Source: Cryobacterium sp. BB307 (GTDB lineage Bacteria > Actinomycetota > Actinomycetes > Actinomycetales > Microbacteriaceae). From it: a stretch of DNA of 64,000 nt. The translations under genes were made by a program, and so were the position numbers. Below, one piece after another: positions 35,581 to 44,575 of the stretch. Location: the NCBI RefSeq assembly GCF_012274275.1, contig NZ_JAANZA010000003.1, forward strand, positions 1-64,000, given 5' to 3'. The notes under the pieces are model-generated. The model was not told where the DNA came from and did not search any database. It worked only from the letters and a program-made list of their open reading frames with translations. Positions within the stretch are counted from its first letter, which is position 1. Each line of letters opens with the position of its first letter.

Positions 35581-37716
35581 TCAACCAGCGGACGCGTCGA
35601 GCGCGTCGCGCAGCAGCGCCGACAGAGCCTCCAACTGGACGTTCGACTCGGCGACCACTTCCTCATCGGACCCATCGAGCGCCCGGGCGGCGAGCCCGGC
35701 CTTCGAGTCGATGAGCTCGGCGATCTTCGCATCGATCGTGTGGGCAGCGATGATGCGCCAGGCGGTCACCGGCTCCGACTGACCGATGCGGTGCACACGG
35801 TCGATCGCCTGCGTCTGCTCGGCGCTCGTCCAGGACAATTCAGCGAGCACGACGTTGGACGCCGCCTGCAGGTTCAAGCCGACCCCGGCCGCGGTGAGTG
35901 ACGCGACCGCGACGTGCACCTCTGGGTCATTGGTGAACGCGTCGATCTCGCGCTGGCGCTGGGCGCTCGTCTGGTCACCGCGAATCGAGATCGACTTGAG
36001 CCCGGTGCGTGCGAAGTGCTCCTCCGCGGCATCCATCACGTCGATGTGCTTGGCGAAGAAGACCACCTTGCCGACCGACCGGGCGAGCTGAGCCGTGTAG
36101 TCGGCGGCCAGCACGGCCTTGGCCTGCCCGATCTTGCGCACCATGGTGAAGACGTTCTCGCCCGACTTGGTGCCCTTCGACTCCTCAAGTTCTGCGTGCG
36201 CGACCGCGCGGATCAGGTCCTCGCGCGCACCATCCGGCTTGGCGGCGAGCACGCGGCGGTACTTGTCGAGCAGACGAGCGACGAGGGCGTCCTCAGCCGC
36301 CCGGATGCTGCGCCCGGCCTCACCGTCAAGCTCGACCGGCAGGTCGGCGATCCGGCGTGCAGGGATGTCGGCCGCGACATCCACCTTCTTGCGCCGCACG
36401 ATGCCCATCTCGACGACGGCCTTGCGGGCCTCGGCGAAGAAGCCGAAGTCGGCCGGTGTCAGCCCGGTCTCCTCAAGCTTGTCCATCAGCAACGGCTGCG
36501 GCTTCTTGTCGTCGATCCAGCCGAGGAACTGCCAGATGGCGCGGAAGTCCTCGATGTCGTTGATCAGCGGGGTACCGGTCAGCGCCATCATGAGCGCGTC
36601 CGGTTTCAGTGTGCGAATGCTCTTCGACAGTGCGAGCACATGCTTGGAGCGCTGCGACTGCATGTTCTTGATGAAGTGCGCCTCGTCGACGACCATGCCC
36701 TTGAAACCGAACCGGCTGAGCCAGCCGACGTGGCGGTCGAGCACCTCGTAGTTGACGATCACGACATCGCTGAATGCGTCGACGTCGTCACCGTCGCCGT
36801 GCACGACCGTCGCGGTGCGCTTCGGCGTCCACAGTTCGACCTCGCGTGCCCAGTTCGTCTTGACGACGTTGGGCACGACCACCAGCAGCGGGTAGGCCTT
36901 GCTCGCTGCAGCAGCTAGCAGGGCCTGGGCGGTCTTGCCGAGGCCGGGCTCGTCGGCGAGCAGGAAGGTGCGGTGCCCCTCCTTGACCTTGGCCATCAGC
37001 CTGGCCTGGTGCCGCATCAGTTCCATGCCGCCGGGCGTCGCGTGCGGGCCGTCTTCGGGGAGGTCCATGGTGGCGGCTCCCCCGCCGGCGCCGTACTCGA
37101 ACGACTTGAACAGCGGGTCGAGCAGCTCCCAGTTCGCGAGCCGGCTGGCCTGCGGCTTCGGCTGCGACTGGATGGCGGTGAGGTCGGGGGCAAGGAACGG
37201 ATTCGCGAGCTGAGCCTGCCGCACCGACAGCGGAACGACCTGCTTCTCGACGAGCGGGTTGGGTGCCTCCGGCTCCTTCACGATGATGAGGTCGTCCGGG
37301 GACAGCTCGGTGCCGGATGCGATCAGCATGTCCCGGCGGAGCTTGTGTGCGGCATCCGATACCTTCGCGTCCTCCGCGAGCAACTGGATCAGCGACGTGT
37401 CGCGCGCCGCCGTCTTCGCCAGGATGGTCGCCACGCCATCGAGCCGCTTGAGCGTCTCGGCACGCTCCGCGTCGGTGAGTTCGGGGTCGGCCTTGGCGTG
37501 CTTGCGCTCCTCGCGCATGAGCAGCGCGATCACCTGGAACTTGGTGCGGTTGGCCGGGCTGGCCTTGCCGCGCTCCACCGAGCTCTCCACTTCGCGCACC
37601 GCGCGAGCGAGCACCGGGATGATGCCGACATCGTCCCCCGGGCGGGACCGCCGCTGTGATGAGCGCCTCTGCGCTCCGCCGGATCGTGCCGACGTCTTCT
37701 GGCCCGATCGAGCCAT
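35581..37716 (-). CDS. Stand-alone SNF2 family ATPase
   Basis: 711 aa from the ATG at 37716, with GAGGAG upstream. The basic N-terminus (about 1-30) and a helical region precede a two-lobe SF2 ATPase. Motif I DEPGLGKT is at 255-262, motif II DEAH at 344-347, motif III TGTPLIND near 377, and motif VI QAIDRVHRIGQ near 645. The close spacing without large insertions resembles SMARCAL1/HepA-like enzymes that anneal or remodel DNA. No methyltransferase, nuclease or other defence partner lies beside it. DNA or RNA substrate unknown. Confidence 0.88.
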   Translation of the reverse strand: MARSGQKTSARSGGAQRRSSQRRSRPGDDVGIIPVLARAVREVESSVERGKASPANRTKFQVIALLMREERKHAKADPELTDAERAETLKRLDGVATILAKTAARDTSLIQLLAEDAKVSDAAHKLRRDMLIASGTELSPDDLIIVKEPEAPNPLVEKQVVPLSVRQAQLANPFLAPDLTAIQSQPKPQASRLANWELLDPLFKSFEYGAGGGAATMDLPEDGPHATPGGMELMRHQARLMAKVKEGHRTFLLADEPGLGKTAQALLAAAASKAYPLLVVVPNVVKTNWAREVELWTPKRTATVVHGDGDDVDAFSDVVIVNYEVLDRHVGWLSRFGFKGMVVDEAHFIKNMQSQRSKHVLALSKSIRTLKPDALMMALTGTPLINDIEDFRAIWQFLGWIDDKKPQPLLMDKLEETGLTPADFGFFAEARKAVVEMGIVRRKKVDVAADIPARRIADLPVELDGEAGRSIRAAEDALVARLLDKYRRVLAAKPDGAREDLIRAVAHAELEESKGTKSGENVFTMVRKIGQAKAVLAADYTAQLARSVGKVVFFAKHIDVMDAAEEHFARTGLKSISIRGDQTSAQRQREIDAFTNDPEVHVAVASLTAAGVGLNLQAASNVVLAELSWTSAEQTQAIDRVHRIGQSEPVTAWRIIAAHTIDAKIAELIDSKAGLAARALDGSDEEVVAESNVQLEALSALLRDALDASAG

Positions 37717-37752
37717 GCTCCTCCTCGGGAGGGATACCCCTCCGCCACTGTG

Positions 37753-37771
37753 CGTGACCGAAGCGGTCACG
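37753..37771. repeat. 8-bp perfect hairpin upstream of the SNF2 gene
   Basis: CGTGACCG (37753-37760) and its complement (37764-37771) enclose AAG. It is 36 nt upstream of the SNF2 ATG and could be an operator or part of the mRNA leader. Confidence 0.4.
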
Positions 37772-37886
37772 GGTCAACTCCGCGTATTCGGCGGCTATCC
37801 GACACCCGATTCGAGCAACCCACCGTGAAGCAAGGTCGAATCGCGATTGGTGTCACGTTCGAGTCGAGTTTACGCCATAAAAGGGC

Positions 37887-37930
37887 AATCCGCCCAGTGC
37901 GCGCGGCAAATCCGGCGCACGCGGCGGATT
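37887..37930 (-). terminator. Intrinsic terminator after the TSNG-repeat lipoprotein
   Basis: Arms AATCCGCC (37887-37894) and GGCGGATT (37923-37930) with inner arms GTGCGC/GCGCAC form a two-part stem. On the minus strand it is followed by GCCCTTTT. It lies 9 nt past the lipoprotein stop. Confidence 0.7.
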
Positions 37931-37939
37931 CTGTTGGCC

Positions 37940-38683
37940 TCAGCGCTGTCTCACGTCGATGCTGCCGTTGCTCGTCCGCAGCTCGAGCTGGAACTGGCCG
38001 CCGTCCTCATCCGGCACACCGATGTTGGCGCTGCCGTTGCTGGTTTCCGCTGTTACGTCGTACGAGTCCTCCGGCACGGTCAGGCTGATCGACCCGTTCG
38101 ATGTCGTCGCCGAGACGTTCTGGGCGGTCTCCAACTCGAGCTCGATCGCGCCGTTGGAGGTTTCCACGCTCGTGTCGCCCTGGAGCCCCTCGCCGCTGAT
38201 CCTGCCGTTGCTGGTACGCGCCGAGACTGTGCCCGTGACGTCGTTCAGCTCGACTCGACCGTTCGACGTACGCACGTCCACATCAGCGACGTGGCTGAGT
38301 TCGATCCGCCCGTTGCTCGTCTCACCCTCGACCGACACGTCCTCTGCCAGTTCGATCACGTACTCCACGGAGCAATTCCGGCCGCACCCCTCGAGCACCA
38401 GTTCCCCGCTGTCGACGCTGTAGGTGTCCTCATCCGGCTCGTTGCCGCGGTAGCTGAAGGTGCGCTTCATCGTCACCTCGGACGCCCCTTCGGTGCCAGT
38501 GATGACGACGCTCCCGGAATCGTTATCGATCGCGAGGCGTACCGAGTTGACCCGGTCCGTGATGACCGTGTCGTCTGACATGGTCGACTGCGGAAGGATG
38601 AAGCATCCAGCGAGCCCGACCGCCGCTGCGCTCGCCAGGATTCCTGCTGATGTCACTCTCGCCAAGTTGCGCATGTTGCTCAC
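37940..38683 (-). CDS. DUF4097 family beta-repeat lipoprotein
   Basis: 247 aa from the GTG at 38683, with GGAG 5 nt upstream. The signal peptide ends in the lipobox LAGC (Cys 27). The remainder is a right-handed beta-repeat: the tetrapeptide TSNG occurs seven times at intervals of 17-23 residues, as in DUF4097. It should be anchored to the outer face of the membrane. The function is unknown. The preceding FAD oxidase gene ends 13 nt upstream on the same strand, so the two form an operon. Confidence 0.8.
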   Translation of the reverse strand: MSNMRNLARVTSAGILASAAAVGLAGCFILPQSTMSDDTVITDRVNSVRLAIDNDSGSVVITGTEGASEVTMKRTFSYRGNEPDEDTYSVDSGELVLEGCGRNCSVEYVIELAEDVSVEGETSNGRIELSHVADVDVRTSNGRVELNDVTGTVSARTSNGRISGEGLQGDTSVETSNGAIELELETAQNVSATTSNGSISLTVPEDSYDVTAETSNGSANIGVPDEDGGQFQLELRTSNGSIDVRQR

Positions 38684-38696
38684 CAGATCTCCGAAA

Positions 38697-40220
38697 TCAG
38701 CGGCGGGGCAGATCCCACCGCGCGGGTCCCTCGAGACGTGCACCATCCGCCGCGAAACGTGAACCGTGCAGCGGGCAGTCCCAGCTCAACTCCGCGTCGT
38801 TCCAGGTGACGACGCCGCCGAGGTGCGGGCAGCGGGCTGAGACCCGGGAGGTCTCGCCGGCGACGGTGCACACGCCGACAGGTCTCAGCCCGTTGTGGGT
38901 GACGATGGCTTCGCCCTCGGCGGGCGGCGTCTCGGGTTCGGCCGTTTGCCACGCGCTCAGATACCCGCGCACCAGGTGCACCGCGACCGCCGCGTTCGCA
39001 CCGATGCCCGCCGCGACATCCTGCGGGCTCGTGATGCGATTGTGCAGCGTGCGTGCCCACGGGATGCTGCCGCCGAGAATGTCGGACGCCAGGGTCAGGC
39101 TCGCGGCAACCGAGTTGGCCATGCCCCACTTGTTGTAGCCCGTCGCCAGGAAGACACGGCCGCGACCGCGCGGGAGCCAGCCGACGTAGGGAACACGCCC
39201 AGCGGGTTCATAGTCCTGCGCCGACCAACGGTGGGTGGGCACGGCCCCCGGAAAGTGTTCGCCGGTCCAGCGCTCGAGGTCATCGAACTGGGCCTGCGGT
39301 GATGGTTCCCGACCGGTCACATGACCGTTGCCACCGACGATGAGCAGTTCGTCGCCGGTGTTCCCCTCTGGCAGCATCCGGTCGGCGGCGGTTCGCAGTG
39401 AGCGCGTCGGCGTGTCCGCCGAGATGTACATGCCCTTGGGGAACTCGCCGGGGACCCGGAACGCCATGGCATAGGACCGCTGCGGGACAACCTTCGCCCA
39501 GTACAAACCGCGGTCCAGGATCGGCATCCCGGTGGCCAGGATGAGCTTGCCTGCGAGCACCACACCGCGGTTGGTCTCTACGTCGACCGGCTTCGATGCC
39601 CGCACCCTCCTGACGTTCGACTTCTCGTAGATGACGCCGCCATGGTCGCGGACATCCGCGGCGAGCGCCGCGAGCACGAGCATCGGGTCGACCTGCGCCT
39701 GGTCGGCGAGGCGCACAGCGCCGTGAGTCTCGAAGGGCAGCTCGGTCGGCTCGACGAGGTCGGTTGGAAGGTCGAGCCGCCGGGTGGCCTCGTATTCGCG
39801 CCGCACCGCATCCGCGGCATCCGGGGTCGCAGCATACGTGAACGCGTCGCGGCGCTGGACGGGAACGCCATGCTCTTCGCAATAGCGGATGAGCCAGTCG
39901 CGGCCCTCCCGGTTCGCCTCGACATACGCCCTGGCGGTGCGCAGCGTCGTGTGGGCGAGGATGTCGCTGAGGCGCGTGCCCTGCAGCACCGACAGTTTCG
40001 CGGTCGAGTTGCCCGTTGTCACCGCACCGACCGAGCGCGCCTCGAGCACCGCAACGCTGAGGCCCGCCCGGGCGAACAGGAGCGCCGTGGTGAGACCGGT
40101 GATGCCGGCGCCTGCGACAACGATGTCGAAGCGGCGGCGCGCGAAGTCGATCGGTGGAGGATCCGTCTCGATCCCGGGTGACTGAGCCCGCCAGAGAGAG
40201 GTCTCAAGTCTCGTCAGCAT
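38697..40220 (-). CDS. FAD-dependent oxidoreductase with C-terminal Rieske [2Fe-2S] domain
   Basis: 507 aa from the ATG at 40220, with GGAGG 5 nt upstream. The N-terminal Rossmann motif GAGITG (37-42) is followed by the DadA/glycine-oxidase-like FAD domain. The YNKWGMANS segment near 375 is typical of this branch. The last ~90 residues form a Rieske domain: CPHLGG and, 18 residues on, CPLHGSRF, i.e. the CxH...CxxH ligands. Such fusions may pass electrons from an amine- or aldehyde-type substrate to the cluster. The substrate is unknown. It is followed directly by the TSNG lipoprotein gene. Confidence 0.85.
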   Translation of the reverse strand: MLTRLETSLWRAQSPGIETDPPPIDFARRRFDIVVAGAGITGLTTALLFARAGLSVAVLEARSVGAVTTGNSTAKLSVLQGTRLSDILAHTTLRTARAYVEANREGRDWLIRYCEEHGVPVQRRDAFTYAATPDAADAVRREYEATRRLDLPTDLVEPTELPFETHGAVRLADQAQVDPMLVLAALAADVRDHGGVIYEKSNVRRVRASKPVDVETNRGVVLAGKLILATGMPILDRGLYWAKVVPQRSYAMAFRVPGEFPKGMYISADTPTRSLRTAADRMLPEGNTGDELLIVGGNGHVTGREPSPQAQFDDLERWTGEHFPGAVPTHRWSAQDYEPAGRVPYVGWLPRGRGRVFLATGYNKWGMANSVAASLTLASDILGGSIPWARTLHNRITSPQDVAAGIGANAAVAVHLVRGYLSAWQTAEPETPPAEGEAIVTHNGLRPVGVCTVAGETSRVSARCPHLGGVVTWNDAELSWDCPLHGSRFAADGARLEGPARWDLPRR

Positions 40221-40321
40221 GGGCACCTCCGTGGGACTCACGGTAGGCGGCATCCGGATGCCCGACCAGAGGATTCAGCCGGTTCCCTGCCGACTTGCAG
40301 AGTCAGCGTCGGGTACGAGCT

Positions 40322-40657
40322 TTACGGATTCGGGACCTTGACGAGCACACCAGCGAGGATCAGCGCGAGAGCCGCCGCGTACTGCCCGGCCACCCAGAAC
40401 TGACCACTCAGCTCGAAAGGCCAGACCGGGTTCCACACCACGACGATCGCTGCCAGCGGCGGCAGCCACCACCAGTGCCGCGCTTGCACCGCGAACACAC
40501 CGACGATGGCCGCGAGGATCGCGACCGCGAAGCGGATCCAGAGGAACCCACCCGGGTCCTCGATCAGCAGCAGGCCGGCCACAAGGACGACGGCCCCGAG
40601 GATGCCGGGGGCGAGGGCTGGGCGGGTGTAGGGCGGTGGTGAGGGGTAGGAGGTCAT
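40322..40657 (-). CDS. Small membrane protein, DUF6804-like
   Basis: 111 aa from the ATG at 40657. Three to four hydrophobic segments with a conserved-looking LLIEDPGGFLWIRFAVAI and a WNPVWPFELSG turn, the pattern of small DUF6804-like proteins in actinobacteria. Function unknown. A TACCCT element lies 8 nt upstream on the minus strand. The 178-bp divergent region before the M20 peptidase gene carries a long inverted repeat. Confidence 0.65.
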   Translation of the reverse strand: MTSYPSPPPYTRPALAPGILGAVVLVAGLLLIEDPGGFLWIRFAVAILAAIVGVFAVQARHWWWLPPLAAIVVVWNPVWPFELSGQFWVAGQYAAALALILAGVLVKVPNP

Positions 40658-40709
40658 CGTGGTCAAGGGTACTGGTGGTCGTGGCCGGGACGCTCCGGCC
40701 GCTTCGCGA

Positions 40710-40771
40710 GGACGGAACGTGAGACCGCCGCCCGTAGACGCCCACCACACCCGCGGCCTCACGTTCCGTCC
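40710..40771. repeat. 62-nt inverted-repeat element in a divergent promoter region
   Basis: Perfect 14-bp arms GGACGGAACGTGAG (40710-40723) and complement (40758-40771) are extended by one mismatch and a further 4 bp (CCGC/GCGG). The loop is 24 nt. It lies between two divergent genes, so it is not a terminator. No coding sequence overlaps it. It resembles a REP-like or small mobile element. Confidence 0.7.
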
Positions 40772-40835
40772 CCGCTTCGCTCGCTGTATTGGCGGATCGA
40801 GCCTGCCGTGACCACGTGCCGCTAGGGTCTGGAGG

Positions 40836-42182
40836 GTGGAGAGTGTCGGGTTCGACGAGGTTCGCGCGGTGGAACGGCTGCAGGCGCTCGTGCGCGTTCC
40901 GACGGTGTCGAGGCTCGACGAGTCCCAGACCGAGTGGGCCCGTTTCGACGAGTTCATCGAGCTGCTGCCTGACCTGTACCCGGAGACGCACTCGGCGCTC
41001 ACGCGTGAGGTGGTAGCTGGTCACTCCCTCCTCTACCGCTGGGCGGGACGGGAGCCGGGCGATCCCGCTGTGCTGATGGCGCACTACGACGTCGTCCCTG
41101 CCGACGTGGACGGATGGGAGCATCCGCCGTTCGCCGCGGAGATCGTCCCCACCGAGCACGGCGACGTGGTCTGGGGACGCGGAACGCTCGACGACAAGGG
41201 GTCGCTCGCGACCATCCTGGAGGCGGTCGAGGCCCTGGCGGCATCCGGATTCCAGCCCAAGCACGACCTGTACCTGAATTTCGGGCACAACGAGGAGACC
41301 ACCGGCGGCGGAGCAAGCGCGATCGTCGACCTGTTCGAGGAGCGCGGCGTCCGGCCGCGACTGGTGCTCGACGAGGGCGGAGCGGTCGTTGAGGGGATCT
41401 TCCCCGGAGTCGGTGACCCGATCGCGGTGGTCGGGGTGAGCGAGAAGGGCATCCTCGGCCTCACGATGACCGTGGAGCAGGAGGGCGGTCATGCCTCCAC
41501 TCCCCCGCGGATGACTGCGACGGCTCGGCTTGCGCGCGCGATCGTGCGGCTGAACTCGAAACCGTTCCCGAAGGCGTTCACGGCGCCGAACCTAGAGATG
41601 ATCCGCACGCTCGGAGCGCGAGCGCGGCAGCCGTTCAAATGGGTGTTCACCAACCTGTGGCTGACCCGGCCGCTGCTGCTCGGGTTGTTCACCAAGCTCG
41701 GCGACGAGACCAACGCGATCGTGCGCACCACCGGTGCGGTGACGCAATTGCAGGGTGCGGATGCCGCGAATGCGCTGGCGGAGCGCGCCGTCGCGGTCGT
41801 GAACGTGCGGGTCGCGGTCGGCTCGAGCGTCGCGGAAGCCGTGGCGCACGTGCGGCGCGCCATCCGGGATCCGAAAGTGCGGCTCGACGCCCAGTACCCG
41901 AACGAGCCGAGCCCGGTGTCCCCAACGCACGGGCCGGCGTGGACGCTCATCAAGGAGACGATCGAGCACACCTACCCGGGCACGATCGTCACGCCGTACG
42001 TCATGCTCGGCGCCAGCGACGGTCGGCACTTCACGCGTATCAGCGCGAACGTGTACCGGTTCAGCCCGTTCCAGATGTCGAAAGCGGAGCGGGGCACGTT
42101 GCACGCGATGAACGAGCGGATACGCGTGAGCACCTACCTGAGCGGAGTGCTGTTCTACCGGCAGCTGGTTGCCGGACTGTGA
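40836..42182 (+). CDS. M20 family metallopeptidase
   Basis: 448 aa, GTG 7 nt behind TAGGGT (40823-40828). Zinc ligands are set out as in M20: His 83 and Asp 85 in MAHYDVVPAD, Asp 119 in GRGTLDDKGS, the Glu pair 153/154 in GHNEETTGGG, plus a later Asp in LDEGG. The dimerisation domain follows. Length and sequence resemble carboxypeptidase PM20D1/CPS1-like enzymes. It may hydrolyse dipeptides or N-acyl amino acids. It converges with the SGNH hydrolase gene with a 4-nt gap. Confidence 0.88.
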   Translation: MESVGFDEVRAVERLQALVRVPTVSRLDESQTEWARFDEFIELLPDLYPETHSALTREVVAGHSLLYRWAGREPGDPAVLMAHYDVVPADVDGWEHPPFAAEIVPTEHGDVVWGRGTLDDKGSLATILEAVEALAASGFQPKHDLYLNFGHNEETTGGGASAIVDLFEERGVRPRLVLDEGGAVVEGIFPGVGDPIAVVGVSEKGILGLTMTVEQEGGHASTPPRMTATARLARAIVRLNSKPFPKAFTAPNLEMIRTLGARARQPFKWVFTNLWLTRPLLLGLFTKLGDETNAIVRTTGAVTQLQGADAANALAERAVAVVNVRVAVGSSVAEAVAHVRRAIRDPKVRLDAQYPNEPSPVSPTHGPAWTLIKETIEHTYPGTIVTPYVMLGASDGRHFTRISANVYRFSPFQMSKAERGTLHAMNERIRVSTYLSGVLFYRQLVAGL

Positions 42183-42186
42183 CGGG

Positions 42187-42792
42187 CTAGCCGGACTGCC
42201 GGATGACCTGCAGCGGGCGCGTCATCGGCGGCGCCTCGAAGAGTCGTTCGAGCGCCGGGTGCAACTCCGCAAGCCACGCCTGATAGCCGGCGTCGTTCAG
42301 GTGCAGGCCATCGGTGCTGAAGTCCGGGTTCAGCTCGGTGCCGCCGGCAGCGAGAGCAGGCCACAGGTCGAGGTATTGCGCCTTCACAGTGGCGCAGAAC
42401 TGCCGCAGGTGGATGTTCGCCTCGCGAATGCGAGCCGCGAACTCCTGCTGGCGCGGCGGGATGGACTGCACGAGCATCCGGACACCCGGGAGTTCGCGGC
42501 GCAACTCGACCATCATCAGCTGAATGTTGCGGACCACGTGTTCGACGCTCGACCGCTGGCCGAGATCATTAGTGCCCGCCATAAGGACGATCTCATCCGG
42601 ATGCGTGTCAACGACATCTCCGAAGCGCTGCAGGACGTCATCTGTGGTCGCGCCGTTGACTGCGAAATTCACCACGCGGGCATCGGGCAACCACGCGCCC
42701 CAATCGAAACCGGCGGTCAGACTGTCACCAAGGAAGGCGATGAGCGGCCGAGCATCATCGCCCGCGCCGACGCTGCTGTGGGAGTTGCTCAT
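42187..42792 (-). CDS. SGNH/GDSL hydrolase
   Basis: 201 aa from the ATG at 42792 with GGAAGGA 5 nt upstream. Block I GDSLTAG gives Ser 24, block III is AGTNDLG with the oxyanion Asn, and block V is DGLHLND with the catalytic Asp-x-x-His pair. It resembles esterase/lysophospholipase-type GDSL enzymes. No signal peptide is evident, so it is probably cytosolic. The substrate is unknown. Confidence 0.87.
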   Translation of the reverse strand: MSNSHSSVGAGDDARPLIAFLGDSLTAGFDWGAWLPDARVVNFAVNGATTDDVLQRFGDVVDTHPDEIVLMAGTNDLGQRSSVEHVVRNIQLMMVELRRELPGVRMLVQSIPPRQQEFAARIREANIHLRQFCATVKAQYLDLWPALAAGGTELNPDFSTDGLHLNDAGYQAWLAELHPALERLFEAPPMTRPLQVIRQSG

Positions 42793-43028
42793 GAAAATCC
42801 TTCCGCCTCTGCAGAAAATTGTGTCGGTGAGGCCTGAGAAAGTGCCGGAGGTTGGCGTCGGGTGGGCTGGTGGGCGGCTGGGCAATGCTTGGCTGCTTCG
42901 TGTGCGCCGCGGGGCCATAAACGAGCTCGCCGGCCGCTCTGCTCCTTCACAGGTGGCCCGGAAAGTAGTTTCTAACAGATTCTCAAATATGCTTGGGTAG
43001 CTGTGTTCGAGGCTGGGACAATTGATGC

Positions 43029-44486
43029 ATGAGATCTTCCGCAGCTACGTTCAGCACCTCGCTCGAGGTCCTGCTTACTGCTGCCGCCCGGATCGGCGCC
43101 GACGCGCCGGGTGCCCGGGCGCTGGGTGACAAGCAGCTACTGGCGGCGCAGGCGTCGTTGGCGGAGGCCAAGCGCAGTCTTGATGCTTGCGCCTCGGTGC
43201 TGGCCGGTGAGGTGGTGCGCCGCTCATCGGTGGAGGCGGGGTTCGGTGGGTTGGCGCGGAAGGAGGGGTTCCGCACCCCGGAGGCGCTGATCCGTGGGGT
43301 GACCGGCTCGACGGCGCGGGAGGCGACCACGCTGGTGCGGGTCGGCACCATGATGAATGACGCCGACCTGCTGCAGAACGCCGAGACCGCCGGCATCGAC
43401 GACCCGGCAGGGCTCGCCAGCATGATGACCGAGCCGTGGCTGACCCCGGTCGGCAAAGCCGTCGCGGCCGGCACCGTCTCGGTGGCCGGTGCCGAGGCGA
43501 TCCGCACCGGGCTGGGCAGACCCGGACGCGGTGTCACGACTGACGACCTGACCGCCGCCGCGACCCGGCTGGTGGAGCACGCGGCTGGCACCGATGCCGA
43601 GCAGCTGCTGCGCATCGCCCGGACCGCCCGGGACGACCTGGACGCCGCCGGGATCGTGGAGCGGGAGCGGCAGCGCCGTGCCTTGCGCTCCTTCCGCAGG
43701 TGGAAGCGGGACGACGGGATGACCCGGTACACCTGGGACCTCGACCCCGAGGGCGCCGCCCTGATCGATGACGTCTACGACAAGCTCACCTCACCACGCC
43801 GGGGCGGACCCCGCTTCACCACCGGTCCGGAGCAGGCCCGGGCGGAGCAGATCCTGGCCGACACCCGCACCACCGAGCAGCTGGCCTCGGACGGCATGCT
43901 GGAGCTGATCCAACTGGCCCTCGACACCGACCCGCAGGGTGTGGTCGGCGTGAACCGGCCCGCGGTCAGGGTGCTGGTGGCCGCCACAGACCTGACCGAC
44001 CGGACCGGTCGGGGCTGGATCGAGGGCCAGGACTACCCGGTGTCGATCACCACCGTGGAGCGCAACGCCTGCCTGAACGGCATCGAGCTGATCGTCTTCG
44101 ACGACCGCCCCCTCCCCGTCAACCTCGGCCGGGAACAGCGCTTCTTCAACCGGGCCCAACGCCGGCTGCTGGCCGCCCGCGACGGCGGCTGCGCCTGGCC
44201 CGACTGCGACCGACCCCCCGAGTGGACCGAAGCCCACCACATCCGCTGGTGGGAACGCGACGGCGGAACAACCGACATCGACAACGGCATCCTCCTCTGC
44301 CACCACCACCTGCTGCTGCACGACGAGGGCTGGGAGATCGAAACCCGCGACCACGACCCGCTAGCCCGGTTCTGGCTCATCCCACCCCGCGACATCGACC
44401 CCACCCAGACACCCAGGCCGATGCCATCCAAATCACCGGCACTCAACGACGCCCTCCGAACCGCCGAGCGACATCGGGCCACCTGA
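43029..44486 (+). CDS. DUF222/HNH endonuclease protein
   Basis: 485 aa. The N-terminal DUF222 region (about 1-330) is helical and conserved among actinobacterial multi-copy proteins. The C-terminal HNH core is RDGGCAWPDCDRPPEWTEAHHI with ILLCHHHLLLHDEGW following; both CxxC-type cysteines and the HH pair are present. These proteins are frequent repeats in actinobacterial genomes and their role is unproven, though SOS induction is known for some. GTTCGA at 43005-43010 could be half of a LexA box, but the other half is not recognisable. GACAAT lies 6 nt before the ATG. Confidence 0.85.
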   Translation: MRSSAATFSTSLEVLLTAAARIGADAPGARALGDKQLLAAQASLAEAKRSLDACASVLAGEVVRRSSVEAGFGGLARKEGFRTPEALIRGVTGSTAREATTLVRVGTMMNDADLLQNAETAGIDDPAGLASMMTEPWLTPVGKAVAAGTVSVAGAEAIRTGLGRPGRGVTTDDLTAAATRLVEHAAGTDAEQLLRIARTARDDLDAAGIVERERQRRALRSFRRWKRDDGMTRYTWDLDPEGAALIDDVYDKLTSPRRGGPRFTTGPEQARAEQILADTRTTEQLASDGMLELIQLALDTDPQGVVGVNRPAVRVLVAATDLTDRTGRGWIEGQDYPVSITTVERNACLNGIELIVFDDRPLPVNLGREQRFFNRAQRRLLAARDGGCAWPDCDRPPEWTEAHHIRWWERDGGTTDIDNGILLCHHHLLLHDEGWEIETRDHDPLARFWLIPPRDIDPTQTPRPMPSKSPALNDALRTAERHRAT

Positions 44487-44575
44487 GGCACCGCGGGGAG
44501 AACTCTGCCCAGCAACGGGGTCCTATGACGGAAAGTCGGAGGCAAACCCAAGGTGAGCGCCGCATGCTGACACGC

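Noticed and set aside
35581-37716. Defence system around the SNF2 ATPase
   Set aside because: No methyltransferase, nuclease, PLD or abortive-infection partner lies within several genes on either side.
43005-43010. LexA-type SOS box upstream of the DUF222/HNH gene
   Set aside because: Only the right half GTTCGA is present; the left half reads GGGTAG instead of TCGAAC.
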